Source: Salvator merianae (lineage: Eukaryota; Chordata; Lepidosauria; Squamata; Teiidae). Taken from it: a stretch of DNA of 64,000 nt. Shown piece by piece: positions 21,721 through 33,350 of this stretch. Under the pieces are notes generated by a model that saw nothing but the letters and a program-made list of their open reading frames with translations, had not been told where the DNA came from and did not search any database. Numbering within the stretch: position 1 is the stretch's first letter; each line of letters starts with the position of its first letter. Made by a program: the position numbers and the translations under genes. Location: positions 44,932,522 through 44,996,521 of the forward strand of contig QVOM02000025.1 in assembly GCA_003586115.2 (NCBI GenBank), read 5' to 3'.

Positions 21721-22900
21721 AGGCGTTAAAGTCACGGTGGGACGTAGAGAAGGCGCTTGTTTCCAAGCAAAGCGGGCAGGCGGCGAGCGACCCTGTCACT
21801 CACACAGGGTTCTCCCAAACAGGTGTACATTGGGGCAGCAGCATTTGTGTGGGGCTCCTGCCAGCCGGCGTGTACTTCTCCGTGCGAGGCGAGGCAGGGC
21901 AAATCTCGCTTCGGTTACTCAGTTTCCTCTTAAGGCTGGCACTTGGCAGGCGATGCTGCTGCTGCCCACCTTCAGAAAGCCACACACCACCATCAGCTGG
22001 CGTCTGCTTGACAAAACCGCCCATGGCCCTCCCTTTTGACGCTGGGTGGGAGGCCGGGCTGGCGGCGGGGTCAGCCGCAGTGGCAGCTCAGCCCCTTGGG
22101 TGGGTGGGACGGCAACAAAGAAGCGGAGAGGGGAGGGCGGCGAGAGAAAGGAGTTGGCTTGGCGGCGCTCGTTCTTCTTCGGTGGCTTCCGGCGTTGTCC
22201 ACATTCAGAAAGGGAGGGGCGGGGGGGTCTCGAGCTGCTGGGATTCCTCGTCAGGGCGCGCGCGCGCGCTGCTTGACTTTTCGGCCTCCGATGGCCGGTG
22301 CCGACTCTCCTCCTCCCCCTCCCGCCGCCGTCTCCAAGCAAAAGGCCGCCTCACTCAGTCACGACCTGCAGGCGGAGTCCGTTACACCTTCCCCGCCCCT
22401 AAGAGCCGCGGCGGTGCTTTGTCTGCCCTATCGACAGTTCTGGGATTGAAGGGGTGGGTGGGGTGGGGTGGGGAAGAGCTTAACACAACCCGAATTGCTC
22501 CTGTCTGGAAGCAAACGATGGGGCGGCGGCGGCGCGCCTCTGTCTCCCTTATGGCTGGGTGTGGAGGTGAAACAGATTCCTCGTCCACACACCCCATTTC
22601 TAGGTACTGGGGAGGAAAAGAAATAAGCTAGGAGGTTTTATTTCTTGGAACAAGACAAGGGAACGCCCCTCTTGGAGACAGCAGGGGGGCGATTTTGTCT
22701 ACTAGTGAGGAGGAGGGGATGATAAGGCGCTTAGCGCGCCTCTCCCTCCCCCCTCGCATGCGCGCCCCGTATCTCCCCTCCACCCGACCTGGCGTGCGAG
22801 CAGTCTGCAGAGGAGGAGGGGGAGGCTCTGAGACTAGGGCGGGGGAGGGACAATAGGGAGAGAAGGAAGAGAGACGGACGGTGTGAAACACAAAGAAAGG
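21720..22900. promoter_or_regulatory. Second GC/CpG-rich block at the start of intron 1
   Basis: After a less GC-rich gap, CpG density rises again, with a GCGCGCGCGCGC run near 22255-22270, repeated GGGTGGG-type tracts (about 22445-22475) and CCGCC/GGCGGC clusters. It could be the shore of the same island, an alternative promoter, or an intronic regulatory element. No exon is recognised in it. Confidence 0.5.
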
Positions 22901-24190
22901 CACCTGACTTGTTGCAAGCAGGAAGCTAACAAGCTCTGCAGCAGGCGGCCGTTTTCTCGGCCAAGGTGTTCGGTCTTCAGGCTGTCCTGGGGTCCTGCTG
23001 CTGCATAAGGGAGTTTGCAGTTGTTACCGAGCGTCGCACTCCAAGGACTTGGCGTTTATGCAAACAACCGAACCCCCTTCACATTTCCACCGCTGCCTCC
23101 TACTCCGCGGCACGGTCTCCAAAGGGAAACAATAGCTTCCTTCTCCATCTGTAACCTCGCAGATGGGGTTTTTGCTCTGTCTGCAGACTCTGCTTCCTAC
23201 GGACAGGCGAACAGGAACCGGTTTTTCTTAACGCACTGGGGGAGGTCTAGGTTTTCCCTCTGGACTAAGCATCGTGCCTGTGTCGGATATAAGGCAGATG
23301 CTGTGACATCTGTTTTGAGCAAAATCTGTTTCCCTTGATGCGACCCGCATTCGGTAACACCCCTACACCCTGATATTTCAATTATAAGCGCTTGATTGGA
23401 AGCTGAATAGTTTTTGCGTGGTTAGTTTTAAGGTGCAAAACGCTCCAGTTTTTTTCTTAGAAGCAAAATTTAGGAAATTAAATAACAGCCCCTTTGTTTT
23501 GGATGTTTCGCTTTCTTAAAATCTTACAGATTCTTATTAGGGATTAAGACCCAGGGCACTGAATTGATCTTCCAAGTAAGCAAGAGTTTCAAAAGCGTGT
23601 CTTTTAAAGACCTGGGTTGCTGTTCACCACGAAAGCTATAGTTAGGGATATTTGGATTAGACTTCTATGAGATGTGTTTCTTGCTGTTTAAAACAAAGAA
23701 ACCCGCTATTCACATCCACTTTCACTTGATATACTGTTTAGGGAGAGAGGGATTCACTGATTCGACTGAAGACTGAGAGCAGAGTTCCCCTTTTCCACTC
23801 TCTTTTTCCAAGGAAGAACAAGTTACCAGGAGAGGTGTGAAGTGCAGATTTCTGTAGCATCTTGAAACTTGTTTGAAGTTTCATAAGGAGATTATTCTCC
23901 TGATCATGGGCGTTCAGGTGACTTTCCCAACCCTTTTGTTGGTTGATAAGTGTTAGGGAAAGATGGTAGGATTGAGTCTTTCCTTGTCCTAACTATCAAT
24001 AAAGAGAGAAGTAACTTGCTTTAGCTGAGCCATTTTCATACTGTAACATGTAAGGAGAACTGAGCTGTTCTCTCAGCTTCAAAAATCACCAGAATGCACA
24101 CTTGCTGTGCATGTGATAATCCTTTAAAAACATATTTGGGTTTCTTGTGAGTTTTTCTTCTCGTATATGGCTTAATTAGTTGAGAGGGGC
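22900..24190. other. Intron 1, unique-looking DNA
   Basis: Falls from GC-rich to AT-rich. No repeat or coding homology recognised. Being close to the promoter and repeat-free, it may hold regulatory sequence, but no specific site is supported. Confidence 0.4.
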
Positions 24191-24195
24191 TTTTA

Positions 24196-24390
24196 AGCCC
24201 TGTCTCGCTGATCTTGGAAGATAAGCATGGTCAGCTCTAATTAGTGTTTGTATAGGGAACTGTCTAGGAACATCAGGTACTGTGGGCTGCCCTAGGAAGT
24301 CAATCTGGAAGAAAGCATTGGCAAACAAGTTTGGTATTGCTGTTTAGAAAACTAAGTGGATTTGTCCATGGAGTCACCAGGTGTTGGGAT
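24196..24390 (+). repeat. 5S rRNA-derived SINE with BovB-type tail
   Basis: 24197-24290 follows the 3' two thirds of 5S rRNA with substitutions: TGATCTTGGAAGATAAGCAT (5S TGATCTCGGAAGCTAAGCAG), TTAGTGTTTGTATAGGGAAC, then GGAACATCAGGTACTGTGGG. A tail follows, GCATTGGCAAACAAGTTTGG ... TTGCTGTTTAGAAAACTAAG ... CCATGGAGTCACCA, the same tail type as the SINE at 25770. The chimera of a 5S head and a BovB-like tail means SINE, not a 5S gene. The first 5S third is missing or diverged. Confidence 0.75.
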
Positions 24391-24593
24391 TTCTTTAACA
24401 CCTTAAAAAATTCTAAGCCCCTGAATGTGTGGAGAAAGATGCAACACAATTTCATATAACATTGGTGTAATACAACCTGCCTTTTACCCAATAGTACACT
24501 CATGGTGTAACATCTTGTCAGGTCCATCCTTTCGAATAGAAGTACTTCTGCATACTACTGTATTAATACCATTCTGGGATGCAACAGACCCAG

Positions 24594-24866
24594 TGGTGCA
24601 GTGGCCATCTGCACTTTAAGGGCTAGAACAGCCCCATAGTGGGCCGCCAGCCCTTGGAAGTATCGATGACCAGTCTGACTGCCATATCAGCAGCTGTGGC
24701 AATGTTTGGCTGTTGCCATGGCAATCAGGATGCAGCATGCAACTGCACAGACTCAGCGGCACCCCACCATCCTGCCCCACCCACTTGCAGTGCTGGTACC
24801 TGGCAGAGGGTGCGAACACTGCTGACAGGAGCCATCCAGCTACTCCCAGTCAAGCTGTGGACAACG
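24594..24866 (-). mobile_element. Dispersed element C, copy 1 (inverted)
   Basis: The reverse complement aligns along its length with 28262-28514: GTTGTCCACAGCTTGACTGG / GTTGTCCACAGCTAGACTGG at one end and CAGATGGCCACTGCACCAC / CAGATGGCAGCTGCACCAC at the other. GGCTGCTTTCACC near 24950 may be the true terminus. No coding potential. Probably a non-autonomous DNA transposon. Confidence 0.6.
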
Positions 24867-24959
24867 TTTTTGTCCAGGAGTGGCTGTAGTTGCTCCCAGA
24901 CACTGCAGTGGTGGGGCCATGTGAACGGACCTGTCCAGTGAGACCCTTAGGCTGCTTTC

Positions 24960-25225
24960 ACCTGCAATTAACTTTAAGAAAGAGGTAGACATTCATAGGG
25001 AACAGGTGTGTCAGTGGCTACTAGAATTGATGCCCAGATAACTGCCTCCAGGTTGGAGAGACAGGCAAAATGGCTCTAAAGATCATTTATAGGGAGCTGA
25101 GAGCAGGTGAAGTTTGTCTTTGTCTTCTGCTTGAAACAAAGCAAGTTGAGAAACTGTGGCAGGATGTTGGACTAGATATGCTGTGATCCAGCAGGGCTTG
25201 ACTTATGTTCTTTTTTAAAAAGCAC
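24960..25225 (+). repeat. CR1-like LINE 3' end fragment
   Basis: GGCTACTAGAATTGATGCCC, CTCCAGGTTGGAGAGACAGG, GGGAGCTGAGAGCAGGTGAA and GATCCAGCAGGGCTTGACTT then ATGTTCTT match the 3' end at 3140-3375 and the inverted copy at 46340-46680. 5' truncated, as usual for LINEs. Confidence 0.8.
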
Positions 25226-25765
25226 CTTTAAGGTGGCTTAGTAATCATTTGCAGGTGGGATCATTCACATGCCAGGCTGCCCCTTCTTGAACATTTTAGG
25301 CTGGAAAATGTGGATTAGAGATGGGATAAGAACATAAGTGCCACATGCTACAGTCACTAAGGTTCTTTTGAACCACTTTTTTCCATAGCCTAACTCTAAA
25401 GCAGAAATGAAGGGAATTTGTGGTCCACTGATGAGGACACTCTTTCTTCCCTCACTCTCATCCGATTGCCAAGAAATGATGGGAATCCAGCAACATCCAG
25501 AAGACCAAGAGGCCTCTGCTCTTGTTTTAAGGCATCCGGGAATCCACATTTGTCCACCCCCTGCTAGCAGTGTCGACTGTGCTTCTACCTTGGGTTTTAA
25601 TGTTATTGTGCGTGAGAGTGAGAGATAATTTTCTTTTTGCAGGTTATGAGGCCACCAGGAAGAAGAATTTTGGGAAAAATAATATATTCTTACTTGAAGC
25701 TTCCCAGTGGCAGGTTGATTTTTCACTTTTCCAGACTTTTTGGTGTTCATACACATGCAGGAGGT
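25225..25765. other. Intron 1, nothing recognised
   Basis: No recognised repeat. The open frame at 25265-25756 (minus, 163 codons) has no known domain and overlaps the flanks of repeats. Confidence 0.4.
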
Positions 25766-25767
25766 AG

Positions 25768-25990
25768 TGGCTATAGCTCAGTGGTAGAGCAAACTGCCTG
25801 GAAAGCAGAGGGCTGCCAGTTCAATCCCCCAGCCTCTCCCCAAAAGTAGACAATGACAAACCACTTCTGTATCTCTGCCAGGAAAACTGCGTAGAAGTGT
25901 CCATGCAGATGTCCATGCAGTCAATCAGGAGTCACCTACAACTCAGTAATACCCAACAACAACAAGAACAACAACACAACACAACACTCA
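25768..25990 (+). repeat. Sauria-type SINE (tRNA head, BovB-like tail)
   Basis: The tRNA-like head has an A box in TGGCTATAGCTCAGTGGTAG and a B box in GCCAGTTCAATCCCCC. The tail GACAATGACAAACCACTTCT then GTATCTCTGCCAGGAAAACT is shared with BovB LINEs. It ends in a CAA/ACAAC-rich simple tail. This composite is diagnostic of squamate Sauria SINEs, which are mobilised by BovB. Confidence 0.8.
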
Positions 25991-26051
25991 GGAGCCCGAA
26001 GAGAAAACACTATATTCAAGGGGAAAAAAATTACTCAATGTTTATAACTAT

Positions 26052-26210
26052 TTTTTTGTTACTACTGTTGTTGTAGGATAATGGTAAGTTGGGCGGAACT
26101 CTTGGTTGACTACATGGGCACCTCCATTGGCATCTCTGTGGAGTTTTCTTGGCAAAGATACAGATCTGGTTTGCCATTGTCTGCTTTGGTGGGGAAGCTG
26201 GAAATTGAAA
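26052..26210 (-). repeat. BovB-type SINE/LINE tail, inverted
   Basis: Reverse complement reads GACAATGGCAAACCAGATCT, then GTATCTTTGCCAAGAAAACT, ATGTAGTCAACCAAGAG and ACAACAACAGTAG, aligning with the tail of the SINE at 25845-25975 but in the opposite direction. The head was not recognised beyond about 26210. Confidence 0.7.
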
Positions 26211-28260
26211 CTCTATGGACACTGCATATTTACTTGGATGAGGGTCCCCAAGTGTTCAAAGGGATGTATACCAAGATTAGACTCAGAATTTGATAGGTGT
26301 CCACATTAGGCTTAGCGCTGTAAAATTCCAGAGTTTAAGTTGTGAATATGTTGGCCCAAACTGATATGTATAACGGTGTGGGTTTCTCCAGCCCACTTCA
26401 GTTCAAAAGATCCATCATCCCAAAAGTTCTTTTACCATAGATTGTTCTGTCTTTGATACTTTGGAAAGTCACATATCAGATGTAAAATGCCTTTATGAAA
26501 CAGCATCCTTTAGAAAGTTTTGCCGCAGTTATTTGATTCTGGTGCAAGAACACTAGGTATAATCGAACAAACCTACTTAATTTTACTAAATCTGAATTTT
26601 GTATTCAAATATTAGAATAGTAAGTATTTTTCTCATTTGGATATAGCAGAAAACTGTGAATGTAGGTTACACTTTGACCTATTAAAATATGCAACAAAAT
26701 CACAATCATTTTTATTGATACTTTTTTTTCCTGAGACCAATGCTTGGGAAAACTGGTTCTGCTATCTGCTGTAGAACTGGAACTTTACTTAATGCTGTGC
26801 TTAAAAACAAAGCTGTAGACTTGAAAACTCAAATTTTAGTCCAGCCAAAATGCTTTTCTGCTTATTATCAGGCTAGTTCCAAAAGACATCAGTTCATTGC
26901 TATTCTTACCTGGCCAACCTGCTTTCTCATTTCCCACTGTGTTGAGTGTATAAATCTTGTGGAAGGCATCCCATATATTTGGCAAAGTATTATAAGCCAT
27001 CTAGAGAGTTCTTTTGTCTGTTACAGTCCATTGTGATTCTGTTTTCCAGAATTTGATTTTGTTTTGTTTTTTTACTCCAAAATGCTTTTCTTGCAACGTT
27101 TCCTTGAGCTTCCATACTGATCGACACATATTTATATCATTTTTAAATCATGCTCCACCCTGTAGGATCCCAGGGGGAGTTTTAAAGAAAACAAAATGCA
27201 AACATTTTGAACTACACAAATAAAACATTTACAGCCATAAAGGATTCTCCTGCCACAGTGAAGAATACTGATACTTAGTCGTGGGTCCACGGTGGGAGGT
27301 GATGGTGACGGATTCATTGTTTACACCCATTTACATAGGAACAAGTAGTAGATAAAGGTCTAAGCTTAACAGCAAAACAGGTGCGTAGTAAGTCATTCTT
27401 TGCTTGCTGTGGTGGCTGGTATCACTTTATTTCCAAACAAGTCTTCAAGTAAGGCTCTGCAGGGGATAAGGGTGAACTCAGCCTTTTCTGCTAAAAATAT
27501 ACCCCACAGTTTCTGTATGGGTATGGGCATCACAAATTCAAGCTACTACAGTATTTGAGTGGCAGAGAATGCTGGGAGTGGAATGCTTCGAATTATAGTT
27601 CAGGAACTTTGGGGGGACTGCAGTTGAGCTTCCTGACCTAATAGGGTCTTCTTCTATGTTACTTTGTATAGGAACACAGCCTTACAGTCTGATCCTATAT
27701 CTGTTTACTCACTAATAGGTCTCCTTTTGCTCAGTTGGACTTAACATCTAGCTAAATATGTACAGGATCATCTCCTTTTATGTTAAGATATCCCTTCTGG
27801 ATTGATCCTATTCTGAAAAAAAAAAATCGCTTGAACTTTTGGTTAGTTATAATTGAATACTTGCAAGCAGTATTGGTACTACATATAGATGGAATCAGTT
27901 AATGAAAGTATTCAGTGCCAGAATTTTCTGCAGCATTCATGTGTTGTAAAGGTGATGGGAAGCAATTTTTGCCTGTGGCTGAGAGAACAAAGCAAAGTAA
28001 AGAGAAAAGATACTGTGGAAGAAGGGAAGGGAGAAAGAAGTAATGGACATGGGAAGTAAGCTGAAGTTGTAAAATGAAACTGGTAGCCATTGTCAAGATA
28101 TAGCTGGAGTCCTGTAAATTAGAATGTTTAACAAAGGACTTGTTTGCTCTTTAGTGCTAGTGAGCGATCGGATGTACACTAGCACAGTGTACCCGTATTT
28201 TGTGGAGGTCCTAGCAATTGGGAGCATATGCAGACACTCTTGATTGCTACTAGCTTCAAA
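26210..28260. other. Intron 1, mostly unassigned
   Basis: About 2 kb of AT-rich sequence without recognised coding homology. The text near 27560-27620 (GCTGGGAGTG...AATTATAGTTCAGGAAC) resembles ends of old tetrapod repeats but is too short to call. Confidence 0.4.
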
Positions 28261-28261
28261 A

Positions 28262-28514
28262 TTGTTGTCCACAGCTAGACTGGGAGCAGCTGGACTGCTC
28301 CTGGTATGCAGCATTCACACCCACTTCTGGGTGCAAATACTGCAGGCTGTAGTATGGCTGCAGCTTCACAGTCAAGTGCCACATCCCAATTGCCTTGGCA
28401 GTGGCCAGATATTTTCGTAACCACTGTCATGATGGGCAGCCAGGCACTTGCGAATCCTGGAAGCCCATTTGCAGGTTTTTCCAGCCCTTGCAGTGCAGAT
28501 GGCAGCTGCACCAC
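28262..28514 (+). mobile_element. Dispersed element C, copy 2
   Basis: Homologous, in opposite orientation, to 24594-24866. GTGTGAAAAGCCCC near 28547-28560 may be its terminus (compare GGCTGCTTTCACC at copy 1, inverted). Flanked downstream by a short TA run. Confidence 0.6.
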
Positions 28515-28559
28515 AGGGCCTAATTTGACCATTCCAAGGTGGAAAGTGTGAAAAGCCCC

Positions 28560-31500
28560 AAATATATATATATGGATTAACTAGTGAGGTGAGAGTAAAC
28601 AGGCTGGCCAGTAAGGGAAGAAGTAACCAGAGTATAAGCAGTTTACTTGTTGATTTAATTTTGTAAATGTTGATAAAAAGTAAAGTGGACTTGACAGTAG
28701 GTAGAAAAAAAACAAAAGATCAGCATTAAATCTACTTTTTTGCATTTACAATGCAAAGGGATGGCATTATGTTTAACAGAATGAGAGAACTATATTTTGA
28801 GTAAATATTTGGGAGAAAGGGTAAGAATGAGTCTAATCTCCTTGAATATCCTTTGGAATCAAGTAAACTTTTAAAAATAGAACCAAGAATGAAGGATCCT
28901 GAATTCTAATAGCACAGAATTTTAATTTGTGTTTGCCTAAAAGTTTGTATGCTCAGCCATAGACCAAACCCAATTCGGATGTTTTGTTAACAAGCCCATG
29001 TGAAATCTTTTAAGAGCAGAAGGCACACAGCGTGTTGTATACTCAGTGCTACTATCAGTGTGTCTACAATTTCTTGACAAGTTAATAATAGTTTCCCAGA
29101 TTTCCTTTCACTACTATTTTTTATCACTCTTCCTTCCTTGTCTCAGCTTTATAGACAGCTTTGCATAGGTCAAGCAATGTCAGCAATCCTTCATCACAGA
29201 AAGTGGAGGTTTGAGGTTTAGATGCAGATTGGGTCCTGTGTAGCCAGACCAGATAAAAGCTTCAAATCCTGAAAGTCTTTTTTGAAAGGAATATATAGTA
29301 GATCTCAGATCTAACTTTTTATGTATCAGTGGTTTAAATTTTCTCTGTACACTGAATTGTACTATGTTGATTGGAATGTGATGGATACTTGGACACTGTA
29401 GTACACTGGTGCAAAACTTCCAGCAAATAATTTGGAGAGGAGTTTGGGGACTAAAGATCAATCAGTGCCAACAGTACCAAGATTGATGGATTAATAGAGT
29501 GACTCATAAAACAGCTCCCTAAGTTGCGCAATCTGTGCTGTAAATTATTTTTGGGAATTTTCAGCATGTAGCATAATAGATTGTTGCAACATGCCATTCT
29601 GTATTTTTGATATACACATGCAAATTTTGAAAGATTTCATGTTACTCTGTCTTTGTTCCACAAACTTCTATGATGCAAGTTGATACCTATGTATTAGTTA
29701 TTAAACAGCCATTTAGACAGCCATGTTGCACTGATGTTTGTACCATAACTGTTTTCTGACCACAGAAAACAAATGCTTCTGTGGGACTTCTAAAAAAAAA
29801 AAAAAGGCATTGAGAAGATCACAGCCTTTCATAAGTTCCTCAGATTTTACAGCATTGCTGTTCAGAATTTTGAAAGTGGAAAATGTAGCTACTGTATGAC
29901 TGGATTATATTAGACTTCCTTACAGGAGACAGATTAGAAACAGATCAAGTTCAATACCATAGAGTGATTCTTACATGTATCCTCCAGTAATCTTGGGTGC
30001 AGTCAGACATTATAGATTTAATCTGTATTGGGAATATGTGTTACAGTTGTTCCCACATTTATATTTTAACAAGGATTCAATTCAGACTTGCTGTTCTCAC
30101 TCCTCATTTTTCCCATGCTTGGCATTGGGAAACCGTACCTTTTTGTCTCCACCCTTTACTAAATTCTCCCTCCCTGTGTGGTCAGTGATTGGATGCAATC
30201 CCAACGTTCAAATCTTGACTTCACAGGGGTGGGAAAATCAAACTCCACCCTCTGTATTTCCCTGCTGCTGCATCAGAACATGGATTCACTTGGTGGTGTT
30301 ACTAGTCATAGTCATTCACCATTTGCTCCTTCTCCCCCCCTCCCCCAGCCTGTATCCACCTAAGCACAACTTCAGTTCCAAATCTGCCACACAATAAAGC
30401 TTCTTAAAGGGCAGATCTCAATTTCTGCTCCTTTGTAATTATACTTTTGAGCTGTTGTGCAATTTCAAAGTGGCATACAAGTATGTAGGGGTCCATTATT
30501 GTGATAGTGAAGTTAGTGGTCAGCAAATGGGCTCTGCCTCACCTCTCCCCAAGACTTCCACAGCACCATGTGTCCCACTATGTAATTGTGTGATGTGGAT
30601 GGCAAAATTGATAGTGAAGTGGGTTATTTGTTGGGGTAAGAGGACTGCACCCCCAAGCAGGCACAGCTGAGGTGTACAGCAACCAGTGTGCACCCCCATG
30701 CCCTGCCATTCTTAAAGAAGGCTGTATTGTGCTGTGGGCCCTAGAGCTGCTGAAGCACAGTGCCAGGTTTGCATAAAAGTCATCTTTTAATGAAAGGAAA
30801 GTGGAGGAAACATTATGTCCTCCTCCTTGCAGGGATGGGAGAGAAAGGAGGAGGTATGCATTCTGAGAGTGGACTGGGTGTTGCCCAAGGTAAATGAAGG
30901 ATAGCTTCCATTGCGTCTTCTCTTTTGTTAAAAAATTCAAATAGTAAAAAAATGTTTGAAAACATGAAAGAGGACAACATGATGGAAACCAGGCCAGTTG
31001 TGACATTCTCACCCTCCTCAGTACAACGTCCACAGCAAAGTCTGTTATTGGATGAGAGGAAATGGGAATCCCTCCCTCTGTATACCCAAAAAAGTACGGT
31101 TCCCTCCCAAAATAGTCTACTTGCATGTTTTCAGATTGCAAAGTAAAATGGGCTAACAATCTGAAATGGGTTGAGAACTCACTTAATCCAAATGCAAAGT
31201 AACCCTGATTTTGACTATTTAGTCCTGAAAAACTATAGAAAGACAAAATCATATCAGGCCAGTGGGAACAGACTGATTAAATGCCGTGTCAGACAGTGTC
31301 CCTTGTTTGTTACTGAGTAGCTTGATCAAAGCATGCTGCAGTTCATGGAGAAGGATTCTTCTTTACTCAGTTTGGGCCAAAAGACTCACTTTGTTTTCCT
31401 AGAGGAATGAGACTTGACTATTCTCAGGCTCATGTGCTTTCTGCATTGATTCCTCCTTCCTTTTCATGACACAAGAGGAGATTAGAAGTTCTGCCCTTTT

Positions 31501-33220
31501 GTAGCAAATCATAGTTTGCCATTTCTTATGGTCTGCCACAGGCCACAAGCCTTCTCGTCTTCCTAGGGAAGGGCTAAGAGAGTGTGCAAGCACAAGAACC
31601 TCTTGTTCTTGCAGCAATGAAACATGCATGTGTGGAACAGTTTGTTGCTTTAACAAACCAGAAACAGCCAAAACCTACAAGGATGATCATCAGAATTGAA
31701 TACGTAATTGTTTTTCTTCTGGTTCAGGGTGCCTGTGAAACATTAAGCTGTCACTACGGAGAATTATACACTTTTATTTCTAAGGTCTGTTGGGAGTGTG
31801 TACAAGAATAATTGCTTGAAATCTGTTCAGTTCCACTGTTTATGAAAGAATGACAATTGTAGTTGAATTCTGGGACTGGACAGAGAAAAAGAGAATGAGA
31901 AGGCATTTAAGTCTGGGTAGAAGCAAGTGGACTTCCCATTGAAGAACATAACTTTATTTTTTAAAAAGGGATAGTCCAGATTACACTGAGAAAAAGTAGG
32001 AGCTTGCAGTTTAATGAGGATGACATCATTTGGTTGTGGAAAATTTGGTTATGGAATCTGAGCAGTTTGAGTTCTGGAGATTGTGATTAAGAGGTTTGTT
32101 TTCTCCCTTTTGAAATGCGTTCTAATGAATATCAGTCATAACAAATTAGGAAATGGAATGGTGTCCTTCAACATTCACTGATGCTTTCAAATGTCTGCTC
32201 CCTCCATCCCCAGATATCAGCACTGACATTTAATGAAAACCAACTGGTGGTAAAATATAAAGAAATTGTGCCCTATGTACAGATGCCGATATTTTAAAAG
32301 TCTTATTTTTGTTTTCATGCTTATGGATTTTTAATATCTTTCCTTTCAGTTCCAGAATCAAATTGACTTTTATTTTTTCTTGTTCTGCATCACTTCACAA
32401 ATGTATGGAAATGCTTTCCTACAAGTTCATACCCAATATGAATGTACATGTTTGATATCTCCATAATCTCCATATAACATGTACCTATGCAGTGCAGCCT
32501 TGGATTAAGCATTTTTCCACAGTGCATATTACATGTTTAAGGCACCCCTCTTTTCACTGTTGCACTGTCTGGTACTTTTAGAGGATGCATTTCAGGTGTG
32601 GAAAAGCACTTGCTAGAAGAGACAACTGATCTGGATACAGTTTAGGAGCTTTCTTTAGGAAGAATGCAGGAGGAAGTGCAGGGGACCACACGGGACCCCA
32701 GTTAAAGCATGGAGGAAGTTGAAGCTGAAGACCCATCAGGGTTGCCTCATATGATATTCCCATTCTGATAGAGGCAGCAACTCACAGAGAGGGTTCCAGG
32801 TAGCTGCCCCTGCTGGCAATTGTCATCTCCTTCTCAGGCCTGGAAGGCGAAAAATCCACACTTGCAGTCTCTCTCTAGGCCAGTTGGCTTGTTCTTGGGG
32901 TTCCCAATGATTTAAATGGTTATCATGCAATTTTTCACAAATCATGCCATTATTGAAGAACCTAACCTTCTCCTTATGTGAGGTTTTATTGTCATGTAAA
33001 CATATAATGCTATGCAGTGCAAATCTGCTATGCAAGTACTTGCCGTCTATGGAGGACTGAAGGTTAGGAGAACCATGGAGGCCCACGCTACCAGTGTAAG
33101 GCAGTGGCAAGACAGAGATGAGACCTAGAGACCCAGAAGAGAGACCCAGATTAACAAGAAGTTAATGGTACTGTAGAGGGAAGTTCCAATTTATCTATGT
33201 AGGTTACTGGCCAAATCATA
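28560..33220. other. Intron 1, long unassigned AT-rich stretch
   Basis: No recognised repeats except simple A/T runs (poly-A near 29791-29805). Holds a 224-codon minus-strand open frame at 30578-31252, starting with ATG, with no domain I recognise. It is reported as a finding, not as a gene. Confidence 0.4.
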
Positions 33221-33224
33221 TTCT

Positions 33225-33350
33225 TCAAAGTTTTTGAGACTGCATTAAACAAAGTCACATTTTAACAACTGTATAAAAACAAAACCATACTGTTGAAAAG
33301 TGGTATTATTTATCAACTATGTGAAAACTATGTTGTACAAGGAATGACTG
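33225..33350 (-). mobile_element. Possible Tigger/pogo-like end fragment
   Basis: Reverse complement starts CAGTCATTCCTTGTACAACA, comparable with CAGTCATCCTTATAATGC at 42987 and CAGTCGTCCCTC at 3853. Internal text CATTAAA...GTCACATTTT...AACTGT is also echoed at 43250-43290. Incomplete and degenerate. Confidence 0.35.

Noticed and set aside
21849..22631. 260-codon plus-strand open frame in the second GC-rich block
   Set aside because: Low-complexity Gly/Arg/Ser composition, overlapping open frames in other frames and lack of any domain point to GC bias.
24197..24290. 5S rRNA gene
   Set aside because: Many substitutions, the 5' third is missing, and a SINE tail replaces the pol III terminator.
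25768..25840. Functional tRNA gene
   Set aside because: A and B box-like text is present, but the head is fused to a BovB-type tail and lacks an intact cloverleaf, so it is a SINE.
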